Positions 21,692-33,369 of a DNA stretch of 64,000 bases are shown here, one piece after another. A model generated the notes under the pieces. The model was not told the origin of the DNA, ran no database searches, and saw only the letters and a program-made list of their open reading frames with translations. Source of the DNA: Lasiosphaeria ovina (Eukaryota; Ascomycota; Sordariomycetes; Sordariales; Lasiosphaeriaceae); NCBI GenBank assembly GCA_033439765.1, contig JAULSN010000001.1, positions 682,001-746,000 of the forward strand. The letters are read 5' to 3'. The stretch's first letter is position 1; every line of letters begins with the position of its first letter. The position numbers were made by a program, and so were the translations under genes.

Positions 21692-22342
21692 CTTCACATA
21701 CAACGAAAGAGTTGAGGAATGGCTAGGAAGTAAAGGTTGGGATTTCCCAAGCCGCATCGTCGAGCACTGCACCGATGGATCAACCACTTCGCGAATTTTT
21801 TAGTGGGGCCAAAGCTTCAGTTCGGGTGGCTGCAGGGGTCCCATGCAGCCACCCCTGTAGGTACAGTACATGTACTTAGTACACGTGTACATGCCTCCCG
21901 CAAGCCCCTGACATCCAAAGTTCAGTATCGACGCCAACGACCTGATGACAGTGCGTGATAACTTAATGTAATTCAGGTGGTCCGTCACCTCTCTGGATAT
22001 TCAACAATGTGAATACGGAGGGCGGTATTCGCAAGTCAATGATCCAAACTCCGACATCCTAAGCCTGATTTTCCCCGCCTCCGTAAATGCAAGTAAGCCA
22101 CGATCTCCCGGAACAACCCAATGTTTGTTGTATCAAACGCCCTTCCAATGCCCAACCCAGTGCAACCCATCCAAACCAGCCAAACCATCGATAGCCACTA
22201 CAAATTTAGATTTTTTCATACATGTTCTGTAACCAAACATCTAGTTTCTCCGTGGGATCGTAGAGTGGGGCCACTTTGGCTCCATCAGGACCAGCTGCCG
22301 ATGTTCGAGCCGTGACGGGCAAGGCCACAGCTGCCTCCGAGT
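21692..22342. other. Intergenic region upstream of MEF1
   Basis: MEF1 promoter (minus) and the 3' flank of the aspartyl protease gene. It contains a hairpin-forming GGCTGCA/TGCAGCC pair at about 21828-21850 and a GTAC-rich quasi-palindromic cluster at about 21860-21892 that includes CACGTG. No gene is seen. Confidence 0.6.
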
Positions 22343-23939
22343 CTAAAGCCCCAAGAATATGCCAGAGCCTAGCACCGCAAACGAAATAGAGATTCCCAGC
22401 ACGAAGATCTGGGAAGCTTCCAGGGCCGTCGGCATTCCCGGAGCTGGGTTGTCGGTGGCAGAGCCGTTCGTAAACCCGGCACTGGCATCATAGGCTGGGC
22501 TGGTCGCCGACGGCCTTTGCGTGGCCTCGTTCTGGTTAGGCGCAGTGGTCGCCGTGGGAATCTGTGCGCCCTTGCTGGCAAATGCTATAATGTTGCTCTT
22601 CGTCGAATTGAAGTCTGTTTGTGCAATGCCAATCTCGTTGTTGACCAGGTCGTACACGACATATGCCGATCGCAGGAACGTGTCGCCGAGAAGGTAGGGC
22701 GGAGAGGTGAAGTTTTGGATGCCAAACTCGCAGGCGTCCTGGCCGGCGTAGATGCCCGTCTTGAAAGTCGGAGGCCGCCCCGACGTCAGGTCGAGAACCA
22801 GCTCGTCCATTCGCACCTTGATTCGAGGGCCGTCGGGGCCCGCAAAGCCAAAAGTAAAGTAACCCTTGCTGTTAGCCATGTCGCAGGGGATGACGGCCAG
22901 TTGAAACTGCTGCGAATAAATTGCGCCGACCTCCTTCCAAACCTCCTTAGCAAGATCGGTGGGGAGGTACGACAGCGTGGTGCCGGAATCGAGTACAGCC
23001 GGGATCGGAAATGCGCGAGAGGTAAGATTGTCGCTGCCGCTGGGGCTAGAAGCTTCTAGCGAAGTCATTGCTACTAGGAATGACGTGAAGACTTTGTTGG
23101 TTGGGTAGATTTTGATGCTGGTCAAGTGGCCAACGTATTTTTCAGTGTCGATGCCGCCAAAGAGAATGCTTCCCGCGCTTGAATCTGAAAGTCGAGTTAA
23201 ATCGCATTTCCTCTGCCAAAGGGAGACAACATACCCAAATCGTTCAGCCACAGACTGTAAGCAATGGTGTTGATGAGCCCCTCGTCCATCATGTTCACGG
23301 GCAGGTTGGGGTAAGCGGACGAGGTCGACTGCGTGTTCCCAACAACGGCCTCGTTCATCGCGTATCCAACCCCGACCAGGCCGTAGGTGATATCGGTAGT
23401 GATACCTAGACCCATTGTCATATTCTGCACCGTGGCACCGCCAATCTCAAAATCGTCGGTAAAGTAGTCGCCTTTAGAGGAACTCCCGTCTACGTACGAG
23501 ATATCAAACTCGCCCGGCCCCACGACGTCGAAGGTGCTTGACTTGTTTGGATTGACTGCGCTGCTGTTAGTGAAGTAGGAGGCATAGAGTGCCCGTGGCT
23601 TGACGTACATGTCCCGAGGCTGCACCCCCCGGAGTCGGTCTCGGTCTCCCTGCATACCGCCGCACTCGAGTCGGGCACCCAGATATCGCTGCTGCCAGTG
23701 TCCAGCTGCAGCGTCAGGCTCTGCGAAGGAGTCCCCAGCCGACACGTCGCGAAATATCCGCCTCTAGCCTCTTCGTTCGAGATAATTTCTTCGTATGTCG
23801 ACCCACGTCTCTGCAGCTTCGAGGCGTCTTGGGCAACATGGCGCTTCTGGATGTCCCACAGCACGACGCCGTTCCCGGCGCCGGCCAGAACGACCGCCGC
23901 GGATAGCGAGCCCGCGGCCCCGGCGATGGACCACTTCAT
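22343..23939 (-). CDS. GPI-type aspartyl protease (yapsin/candidapepsin-like)
   Basis: Three exons (23609-23939, 23235-23555, 22343-23184) with 53- and 50-nt introns encode 497 residues. The start gives a signal peptide (MKWSIAGAAGSLSAAVVLAGAG). A short propeptide ends near the KLQRR basic site, where kexin-type maturation is plausible. The two catalytic motifs are DTGSSD (D80) and DSGTTLSYLP (about D283). NPNKSSTF, YVDGSSSKGDYFTDDF and WLNDLDSSAGSILFGGID are pepsin-family landmarks, and the first and last of these are completed only by splicing. After a Ser/Thr/Ala-rich stretch the protein ends in a hydrophobic tail (IFVLGISISFAVLGSGIFLGL) without a basic follow-up, as for GPI attachment. 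It probably acts at the cell surface on wall or secreted proteins. Confidence 0.9.
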
Positions 23940-25606
23940 GGTTGGAGATTGATAGCTGCGGATAGCAACTGCGCAGCTCAATGTAGGCGGGCCGGGTTCG
24001 AGGTAGATGTCTGTTTGTCGAATGTCTGGTGCCTCGCAGACATCGACAGCAAGGAAGATTGCTTTGATGGTGTCGGCTTTTATAGGAAGTTTGTGAATCG
24101 TCTGGACGAAACCGCCAAAAAGAGTGACCAGGTAAGAGAAAACGCAGCCGGATCATGCAAGAGCGATGTCCATCATCCAAGGCCGCAGAGCGAGGTTCGG
24201 AGGAATGCCAGGCAAAGCGTCGTCAATAGCACGCCGGCCTACCAAGAAGACCATGGGGATAAACCAGATAGGAAGGCGAAAAATAGGAGCTGAAAGGAGG
24301 TATGACTGAAAGAAGGAAGCAAACATGTCAAGATGCCGGGCAACGGGGGCGCTCCAGGACAGCCAGAACAGCTGCGGGAAGTCGCAGCCTACGTTGCAAC
24401 TGCTTCACAGGACGAAATATGGCCATGGACAGAAATCTGGAGGGAGGGCGGCTCTTGAGCCCCAATGCCGCTTCCCGTTCCACCAAAGGGTCAACGCCAT
24501 GCCGTGGCGGCCGCGTCGTCATTGGCGCCAACCCGTCCATGTAAGGAGGGCCGGGGTATGCGTTCGGGGTCCATCTGCACTAGCATGGTGGAGAAGCAGG
24601 AGCTCTGCCCCGGACGGCGAGTCGCAGCAGATGGGAAACAGGACATGAGGCTGAAATGCACCAGAATGCAGGGCAGATGACGAAGCCGCGCCGCCGGTTT
24701 GGCGCCGTCGACCTGTAGCCCGGAAACTCTGTTTGCAAGCGGCTCGTCGCGCAGAGTCCGAGCCAAGCCCGTCTTCCGGTCAAGTCCGATACGAGATCTG
24801 GTAGGCAATATGCCCACTCGTACCTGTACTGTACCTTCAGATTCCCAATGGGGTGGAAAGGGCAGTGGCAACTGCTTCTGTTGGCTGCGTTGAGCTTGCC
24901 TGCATGTTTGATGCATGAAAAAGGACGCTCGATTCTGGGGCCGCTCGATTCCAGGTTTGAGGCTCGAGGCTCACTGCAGACGACGAGTACGTGTTGCGAA
25001 AACGACTGTTGTCGGGCGAGCCAATCAACAGGAACTTGCCTTCTCGTCCTTTTGACAAAAGTCGTTGTTGCTCCATCGAGCGCAGGTCTCAAGGGTGTGG
25101 AGTTGAGACAATTAACGCCAAGACTCGAGTTTCACCTCACAATCTTTATGCTGTGGCCAATCAGACACGCAGACGCCTGACCACAACGATCGGCGGACCC
25201 TTCCGAGCTCACCAGAGGCGTCGGTAAAAGTTGAAGCGTCTCGCGACCAGACTTCCGGGCTCCCATGCCAATAAATGTTACGGCTGTGCACAATGTAGGT
25301 GCCCACCTACGTCGATAGGAATAGTGTCAACGCCGAGATGCCGATACCGAGGATTTCTGCGGTTTCAACCCACCAGCGAGCACTGTCATCCGAGCCTCGG
25401 GATTTACGGTGTTTATCAACATGGTGGCCATGGAAGGAGCACCTACCAGGGGCTGTTTGCGCGCCGGAAAACCTCCAGCATAACTGCTCTCACGCAGCCC
25501 ACGGGCGAATACAGGGTGGGTTGCTCAGTATTCCACTGGCTCGGGAGAAACCAAAGAGCGTATAAGGGAACCCGAATAGAGGGGCAGAACTTGTGCCAGC
25601 CCAGTC
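23940..25606. other. Intergenic region, no gene seen
   Basis: 1.7 kb holding the aspartyl protease promoter and the 3' flank of the aminotransferase. Short open frames on both strands lack domains. Nothing further was found. Confidence 0.55.
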
Positions 25607-26905
25607 TCAGACCAAGTGGTCGTTGATATACACTTCCAGCTGTTCGAGCGCCTGGTTCAGAACCCCGGTCTCGCAAACGTACCCCAGCCGGATGAATCCC
25701 TTAAAGTCTTTTCCGAGACCAAAACAAACGCTGCCCGGCATTACCAGGACCTTGGTCTTCTCCAACAAGTCCAGCACGAATTCAGAGTCATCCACAGGCA
25801 CGCCATTCTTTCTGAACTGAATGAGAGCCGTTGTGCCCGCGGTCGGCTTCGCCCAAGAACACGCCGAGCCGTGCCGTTCCACCAGGGCGCTCAGCGACGC
25901 CAGGTTCGTCTGCGCGAGCGCCGTGTTCCTCTTCAGCAGCGCCGGCAGCACCGGCTTGGAGAGGGCGTAGGTGGCTATCTGGTCGTCGAGCTGCGAGACG
26001 CTGATGGTGGTGTAGTCTCGGGCGGCCAGCACGGCTTCGATGATGCCGGCGTCCCGCGAGGCTATCCACCCGATCCGGATCCCGGCCAGAGCAAACGCCT
26101 TGGACATGGACCCCGTCGCGACCGCTCTCTCGTACCCCAGCGCGAGGATCGATGGGGGCGCTTCCTGCCCTTCCGGAAGCGAATGGTAGAGGGGACTGTA
26201 GACCTCGTCCGAGAGGATGATGATGCCTCGCGGTTCGGCAAACGCGACGAGCGCTTTAAGCACCCACGTCGGTATGACTTGGCCCAGGGGGTTGTTCGGA
26301 TTGTTGATTACGATCATCTGTATTTTTTGTCAATAGCGGCTCCCAGTGGCACCATACTGAGCTGTCTGTGTGGAGCGTAGGCCAACCTTGGTGTTGGTCT
26401 TGACCAACTTTTCGAGATCTCCAATGTCCGGGACATAGCCGTCTTCTTCCTTCAGCTCCCACAACGACACCTCAGCCCCGAGGCTTTCTGGGACGGCGTA
26501 CAGTTGCTGGTACGTGGGATAGACACAGATGACGTGGTCCCCGGGGCCGACTAGAGTGTAGAAGAGCAGGAAGTTGGCGACGATGGCCCCCTGCGTAATG
26601 ACGACACCCTCGGCCGACAGAGGGGTTGGAGATGACCTGTCAAAAAGAGAGGCGACATTCTGGCGGAGAGCCTGCGAGCCGCGTATGGCGCCGTAGGTCA
26701 GCTTTGTTGACAGAGCCAGAGGACCTGGCGCATTCTCGTCTCTGCACAGGGCTACAAGGTCGTCAATGGACACGGACGCAGCGCAGGTCTCGGCGACATT
26801 GAGCACTCCTGGCGTTGTCTCGTAACGGTCCATCCACTGCTCGACCTCGAAGGGGTTGATCTTGACCATTTTGCTGGTGGTTCCAAATATCGGTGACGAC
26901 TGCAA
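25607..26905 (-). CDS. PLP-dependent aminotransferase, class I/II
   Basis: Exons 26387-26905 and 25607-26317 with a 69-nt intron (donor GTTGGC, acceptor AATACAG) encode 409 residues; a second ATG at 26869 would remove 12. Fold-type I landmarks are in order: KLTYGAIRGSQALR, GAIVANFLLFYTLVGPGDHVICVYPTYQQLY (phosphate and ring stacking), INNPNNPLG (Asn/Pro loop, completed by splicing), LSDEVYSPLYH (Asp and Tyr contacts) and GSMSKAFALAGIRIGWI with the Schiff-base Lys (about K246). The sequence resembles a fungal group annotated by similarity to capreomycidine-synthase-like aminotransferases. The true substrate is unknown. No targeting signal is seen and no biosynthetic cluster surrounds it. Confidence 0.88.
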
Positions 26906-27898
26906 TGCAAGTATCGTCCAGCCTAATCCTCTTTATCGACTGGGAATGTATTAATTGTAAAGCTACAGAGCCATTTGGCCGAGTCTCTCCCTAGAGACAC
27001 ATGTCGGAGCGCAATGCAAAGCGCAGGGCGCGCCTTGTACCTTGGGTAGGTATGTATGGGATACAGCTGAAAAGGTAGATAGAGAACGGTGGTTGTCACC
27101 GAAACACAAAGATTGGCAGCTAAACTAGAATGCATGATCCATACCGCATCAGGAACATATAGGTTTCCTTCATAATCGTTGGTTACGTCGATTCAATCGA
27201 TCGGGAATGTTACCCCCGCTGATAATGGAGAGACCTGAGAATGGGCACTCGGCGGGTTCCCGTGGGCTGACCTGAACCGAAGCCCACCAACCAGAGCAAC
27301 CGCCAAAGCAACGTTCCCCAGACTCTCAGCCACGCACCCAGAGCGCTCCGATGTCCGATCGGGCAGGTTGCAGTGGCTGAGGTGGCATATCATTGCTCCG
27401 CTCCAGGTGCCCGGCAAGCGAACCCCGACATCATCACGACTTATTGGCTCTTGGGGAACCAACACAGGCAACCGTGGCAGTGCCTCTATTGGCCCGTGAC
27501 TGCCCCTTATCTAGTGTCTGCCGTTGCCAGCCTTCGATTCTTCAACTACGGATTATCCGTGATTGTTTTGGCTTTCGGCAGACGTGGCGGCAAACGGTGG
27601 CGTAACCTAGCAAGCCTAGCTTCGCTGCCTGGTGGTGCGATTAAGTTCAGGCCCAGCAGGCCCAGCAGGCGAAAGCTGGCCCCAGCTGTTAAACCGCGTC
27701 GTGGGGTTGTTAGGGCGGAATACGGAATACGGAATAGCCTGCCGCCAAACGCTTGCTGCTTGCCGAGCCGAGCTCCAAGTGTCGACAGCTCCGAGTCCCC
27801 TACCACTACGTAGTCAATCGACACGCCTACTTCTTGCTGCGTCAGGCCAGGTTCGCAGTGCCCTGCCTCCCAGGCTCGCCGCGCCCTCGCTTGCGACC
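26906..27898. other. Divergent promoter region
   Basis: About 1 kb between the aminotransferase (minus) and the ABC transporter (plus). Open frames running into 27899 are the in-frame leader of the ABC gene. No independent gene or repeat is supported. Confidence 0.6.
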
Positions 27899-30800
27899 AT
27901 GGTACTCCGGGTGTCCAGCGTGCTCGCAGTTGCGACCGCGCTGTCGGTTTCGTGTGCCGCATCAGCCTACCGAAACTCGACGTCGATGAACCTGGTGAGG
28001 GAGCTCAGCGTCCTCGATGACCGTCCCAAGGACTGCCCTCCATGGTATGTCGCCGGCCTCGCTCCTCGCGTCTCTTGGTGTGCGATAGTGCGACAATGCG
28101 CACCCAGTGCTGGAGGGTTGAGACTGACTGCCGTCAAACAGCTTCAACTGCAACCTGCCTACCTATTCGTGCGGCCAATACGCCCCTTGCAGCTCCTACA
28201 ATGGCAAATGCAACTGCCCTGCCGGCTTCGGCGGCGACAACTGCCTAGAACCTCGTATGCGCACACGCTCTCTACCACCACCCTTCCTCGGCAGCGTTCC
28301 TGTCTTGCGTTCATGCTAACCACCGCGCTTTAGTATGCGGATCTCTCGCCCACGGCCCCGACCGGCCGGTGCGCGAGGACAAATACTGCGGCTGCGACGA
28401 TGGATGGACCGGCATCAACTGCAATGTTTGCACAAACGACCGCGCTTGCGACGCCCTGGTAGAGACGGGACAAGACGGAGTCTGCTACAAGGGCGGCAAT
28501 GTCGTCAAGCAGAACTACCAGATGTGCGACGTCACCAACCAGGCCATCCGGAAGCTCCTGGGGGATAATGTCCCGCAAGTCACCTTTACCTGCGATAAGG
28601 AATCGGCGGAATGCGATTTCCAATGTGAGTTGCTTGCTGCCTTGTATCGCTTCCCGCGCTGACGTGCCGCAGTTTGGGTCGACCAGCGCGAGTCTTTCAT
28701 GTGTCAGCTAACCGACTGCGAATCCGACGCCGACTTCAACTTCGCCGGGGGCAAGAACACGACCAGTTACAAATGCGAGCATATATCCTGCGAGTGCATT
28801 TCCGACCGCATGCTCTGTGGCGAAAACGGCTCGGTCGATATCAGCGAGTTCCTGGTCAAGGAGATCAAAGGCCCCGCGAGCTTCGAGTGCTCCCAGCTGG
28901 CTGGCGCGGGCAATGACTGCTCCTTCCAGGAGCCTGCCATGAACGACCTGATCAGCCAGATGTTTGGAGACTCCAGCATTCTCTTGACGTGCGGCGCCGG
29001 CGAGTGTCTGTACCACACCGAAGTGCCCGGGTATGCGCCTCAGGTGCCCAAGATCAACACGCCGCTCATCGCTGGAGTCATTGCCGGCTGCTCGCTTTTC
29101 CTCGTCGGCGCGATCCTCGGCACCTGGTATCTCTCGAGGAAGAAGTTCAGATACGTGCCCCTGCCTCTGGACGACTCGGACGACGAGGCCATCACTCTCA
29201 TGACGGACCACAAGCCGGCCTCTTTGTATTTCGAGAACGTGTCTTACAACTTCAACGGCAAAGACATCCTGTCCGGCATCCAAGGCATGGCCCATCCGGG
29301 CGAAGTCACTGCCATCATGGGCGCCTCTGGGGCCGGCAAGACCACCTTCTTGGATATCCTCGCTCGCAAGAACAAGCGGGGCCAGGTGCTTGGAGACTTC
29401 TACGTCAACGGCGAGAAGGTCGGCGACGTCGACTTCAAAAACGCAGTCGGCTTCGTTGACCAAGAAGACACGATGCTTCCCACCCTGACCGTGCACGAGA
29501 CCATCCTAACTAGTGCCCTCCTGCGGCTACCGAGAGACATGGGCCGAGCTGCAAAGGAGTTGAGAGTCACCGAGGTCGAGAAGCAGCTGGGCATACACCA
29601 CATCCGCGACTCTCTGATTGGGTCCGAAGAAGGCAACGGGCGTGGCATCTCTGGAGGAGAGAAGCGTCGAGTCGGCATCGCCTGCGAGCTGGTCACCAGC
29701 CCGTCCATCCTCTTCCTCGACGAACCTACCAGCGGCCTCGACGCGTACAACGCCTACAACGTGATCGAGTGCCTGGTCACGCTGGCCAAGACATACAAGC
29801 GGACTATCATCTTCACCATCCATCAACCTAGGTCCAACATTGTTGCGCTCTTCGACCGGCTAATCCTGCTGGCTCGCGGCAAGACCGTCTATTCCGGCCC
29901 GTTGCATCAGTGCCAAGACTATTTCGACCACATTGGATACAGCTGCCCCCCTGGCTTCAATATTGCCGATTACCTTGTCGACTTGACCATGCACGCCGGC
30001 AACACCACGTCGTACGATGACGGCACTGTCGCGGCGGACGCGGCGAGCGTTGGCCCGAGCAGCACCAGAGCTGTCAAGTCGATTGCTAGTGGCGGCGGCA
30101 GCATTGGAGAGGACAGCGGGGTCGAGGCCTCTTCCTCGCGGCCCAAGGGCATGCGCCGCAATTCCGTGAGACTCAGGCAGGAAAGAGAGCTCTTTACGAG
30201 GCGCAAACACGTCGACACCGCCGCCTCCTCGGATGCCGGCGACGACTTTGGCGCCTACAGGCTCCAGAAACAGACGCCCGGAGCCGTCCCGCCTCCTCTG
30301 AATGACGATCTCCACGACCTCCCGCCGCCGGCTTTCATTGGTACCGACCTTGATCTTCTTGTGCACTCGTACATTCAGTCCGACATCGCCGGGAACACGC
30401 ACGACGAGATACGCCAGTCTATCGCTTCGGCAACGGCAAGCAACGGCCAAAACTCCAACGGACACGCGTCAGGAAGCCCTGATCTCAACCCTGGGGCGAT
30501 GGGCAAGGGGTATGCTCGCGTTGGGTATTTCCGACAGTTTGTCATTCTGTCCCAGCGAACCTGGAGGAACCTATATCGCAACCCGATGCTCATGTTGACG
30601 CACTACGCGATCGCCATCCTCCTGGCCGTCTTTGCCGGCTACCTGTTTTACGGGCTGAGCATGGACATTGCCGGGTTCCAGAACCGGCTTGGCCTGTTCT
30701 TCTTCACCCTCGCACTCTTCGGTTTCAGCACGCTGACCAGCCTGGGCGTGTTCTCCCAAGAGAGGCTGCTCTTTGTGCGCGAGAGGGCCAACGGGTACTA

Positions 30801-31356
30801 CTCGCCCGTCACCTACTTCGCCGCCAAGGTGCTGTTCGACATTGTCCCTCTCAGAATCATCCCGCCCATTCTCCTGGGCGCCATAATCTACCCCATGACG
30901 GGCCTCGTCGCCCAGGCCGACAAATTCTTTGTCTTTATGCTTGTATTGATATTCTTTAATTTCGCCGCCGCCGGCATCTGCCTCTTCATCGGCATTGTCT
31001 GCAAGGACGGTGGCGTGGCCAATCTCATCGGGAGCTTAGTCATGCTGTTCAGCTTGCTGTTCGCCGGTCTCCTCCTCAACCACGACGCCATCCCCGGGCC
31101 CGCTCAGTGGCTCCAGAGCCTCTCGATCTTCCACTACGGCTTCGAGGCTCTTATTGTCAACGAAGTTGCGCAGCTGATTCTGGTCGACCACAAGCAGGGC
31201 ATCGACATTACCGTCCCCGGCGCGGCCATTCTCTCGCTTTTCGGCTTCCGCAACTCGGCCATGTGGATGGACATCATCAACCTCGGGATATTCGGCGTCA
31301 TGTTCATTATCCTGGCATATGCCGCCATGCACATTCTCCTCGTTGAAAAGCGGTAA
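27899..31356 (+). CDS. ABCG-type half transporter with EGF-like ectodomain (Adp1-like)
   Basis: Four exons (27899-28044, 28142-28254, 28334-28624, 28673-31356) with introns of 97, 79 and 48 nt encode 1077 residues. A signal peptide (1-23) leads a lumenal/extracellular Cys-rich region with EGF-like modules ([44 protein letters not shown]), then TM1 near residue 313. The nucleotide-binding domain follows: Walker [10 protein letters not shown] (about 399), signature ISGGEKRR (about 509) and Walker [12 protein letters not shown] (about 527). After a charged Ser-rich linker come about six TM segments from about residue 823 (ABC2 membrane domain). Architecture and length match yeast ADP1 (YCR011C), whose substrate I do not know. 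It should act as a dimer in a membrane. Confidence 0.92.
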
Positions 31357-31844
31357 TGCGAGGCTGTGTCAGATGCGGTTTCCAAAACAGGCCCAGTGGG
31401 GATACGGAGGGGGGTAGATTTACCGTCGAGCCATACTTTCAAAGCTTTATACTCTCGGACCCGGGGAAGAATTGTGTATGTAGATGTCTGGCTTGCGCAT
31501 GGCCAGATTCGCTTTCTTTTTCTTTCATCTTTGAACTCGAAACTTGACGAGAATCACACTTGGGTATCATTGTACAAACTTGGCGGAACCCGGGGCACCA
31601 GGTAGGTCCAAGGTTTCGATTAACATGCGCATGCCAATCTACATTTACCTCTAGAGTATATATATCTTAGGTGACGTTTTCAATTATTGTACATTCATCT
31701 ACAAAAGTTCTCATACATATGCAACAGAAGTCTAATGAGTGGGCCGTCGTAAAGATCTCGAGATGCCCCGTAGCCCAGGAAAGACGCTGGCAGTCAATCC
31801 AGCCGTGCGGGACATTCAAGTGTCAGGAGGTGACGTTGCGGCTA
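31357..31844. other. Convergent intergenic spacer
   Basis: 3' flanks of the ABC transporter and mS26 genes, AT-richer than the surrounding coding DNA. No gene or repeat is seen. Confidence 0.6.
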
Positions 31845-32867
31845 CTACAGCTTGCCCCCGATCAACTCCTCCGCCACCTTCCGTTGTAGGCCCGTCGTCT
31901 TGTCGCCCGTCGGGGCCATTGTTGCACTGCTGTTTGTGGCAGTACCATATAGATCCTTCCGCAGGTTGGTGGCGTTGAGCGGCGGGCCCTCGACGTCCCA
32001 GATGCTGCGTCCGTGCTCGATGCTGCCGATGTCGAACGAGGTTTCTTTAAAGACTTCCTCCACACGCCTCTCCAGATCTTCCTCGTCCACGATGAAGTCG
32101 CCGGCCGCTGCGTACAGCCGGGCCAGCGCGTCCCGGCGCGCCTCGCTCTTCAGCTGCGTCAGAGCCGCGTACTTCTCCCGCGCCAGCCTCGCGGCCTCGA
32201 AGCGGTTCGGATCCGGCAGCACCGCCGTCATCGACGCCGTGCTGGCCCGCACCGTCGACCGCGTCATCGCCTCGTCTAGTCGCTCGGGCGCGTTGGCGGC
32301 CTCCAGGTTCCTCTCGTAGTTCTTCTTGCTCCGCGCCTCGTGCATGTTGTCAAACTTTTGCTTGCGTTTCAAGAGCCCCCCGAGACCCACGCCGAGAGCC
32401 TTGCGCCGGAGAGCCGCCAGGCGACGGTGCTGCTCCTCCTCGAAGCTGACGGGCGCTTTGCCGGCCTTCTCGGCCAGCGACAGCGGCGTCGCCCGCTTGA
32501 TGTATTTTCTGTCTATCTCCGGGGCCCGCTTGCGATGTACGAAGATCTTCTCTTCCCAGCCGCGTTTTTCGAAGATATCCCGCGGTATGGGAAGGTGTCC
32601 GCGGATGGGCGCCAGCTTGGTGATGATGGACTGCGGCGGTTCGCGCACAGCAACGTGCTTGGGAGACTCGGGCGGGAAGGTGTTCTGTATCGACACGGCT
32701 GTGCTCGGGGCGAAGGCCTTCCGGGCTCGGATTGCTGCCGCAGCCTTCTCCTGGGGCGAAAGTATTTTTTTCCCGCCGAGCGGAGGGAGGCGATGGGCCT
32801 CAGTGAGGGCCCTCGTGATGGCATTTGACACGCCACCTAATGCCCGGGTCTTTGGTTTGGGCGGCAT
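31845..32867 (-). CDS. Mitochondrial small-subunit ribosomal protein mS26 (Pet123-like)
   Basis: 340 residues, no intron, strongly basic and rich in Arg/Lys/Ala. The order of conserved blocks suggests fungal mS26/Pet123: LPIPRDIFEKRGWEEK, a long charged helical region (FEEEQHRRLAALRRKALGVGLGGLLKRKQKFD), ANAPERLDEAMTRSTV, LPDPNRFEAARLAREKY, and DALARLYAAAGDFIVDEEDLERRVEEVF followed by an SIWDVEG turn. In yeast, Pet123 is a mitoribosome small-subunit component needed for mitochondrial translation. Yeast Pet123 is similar in size. I identify it from the motif pattern, not a database, so the family name is probable, not certain. It is divergent from NOG2, with 502 nt between the starts. Confidence 0.72.
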   Translation of the reverse strand: MPPKPKTRALGGVSNAITRALTEAHRLPPLGGKKILSPQEKAAAAIRARKAFAPSTAVSIQNTFPPESPKHVAVREPPQSIITKLAPIRGHLPIPRDIFEKRGWEEKIFVHRKRAPEIDRKYIKRATPLSLAEKAGKAPVSFEEEQHRRLAALRRKALGVGLGGLLKRKQKFDNMHEARSKKNYERNLEAANAPERLDEAMTRSTVRASTASMTAVLPDPNRFEAARLAREKYAALTQLKSEARRDALARLYAAAGDFIVDEEDLERRVEEVFKETSFDIGSIEHGRSIWDVEGPPLNATNLRKDLYGTATNSSATMAPTGDKTTGLQRKVAEELIGGKL

Positions 32868-33369
32868 CTTGAGCGCCCCTCTCGTGGATTGTGTCCACGG
32901 GGAGAGGTGATGATCGAAAAGAGAATGTCTGGCCCGTGCTGGCCCGCACGGCGAGATGCACGTTTCGAATTTTGGGCGGCGCTGGAAAGACGACGATGGC
33001 AGGACGCACGTCGAAAGGGCCGACGACCTCTAGGAATCGAGGTTAGAAATTCTGAAGCTCGGGCACGCCCAATTGCGCTACGCTGCTTTCGCGCTAGCTT
33101 CTCCCTAGCATTCTGGCTCCGGGTGCGCACTTCTGCCAGGCCACACCGCTTATTTTTTGGCAGCAAAGACTTCGAGCTCCACCCCGCCGAAAACTTCCTT
33201 CCTGATCACTCCAACCCAAGCCTCTCTCCGTCCTGATCTTTTTTTTTCGCACTCCACGAACAAAGTAAAACCAGGACTCTTTCTCTACATCTCGCAGGCG
33301 AGGCTTCTTTCTCAATTCCCTTCTCTTCGCCAGTCTCCAGATTTCCTTGGCATTAGGCAACCCGCCACA
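32868..33369. other. Bidirectional promoter, mS26 / NOG2
   Basis: 502 nt between two divergent starts. The NOG2 side has a pyrimidine-rich leader (T9 run near 33238-33248). No gene, TATA box or repeat stands out. Confidence 0.6.

Noticed and set aside
19886..21715. 609-codon plus-strand ORF antisense to MEF1
   Set aside because: Opposite strand of a confidently assigned EF-G gene; length results from GC-biased third positions.
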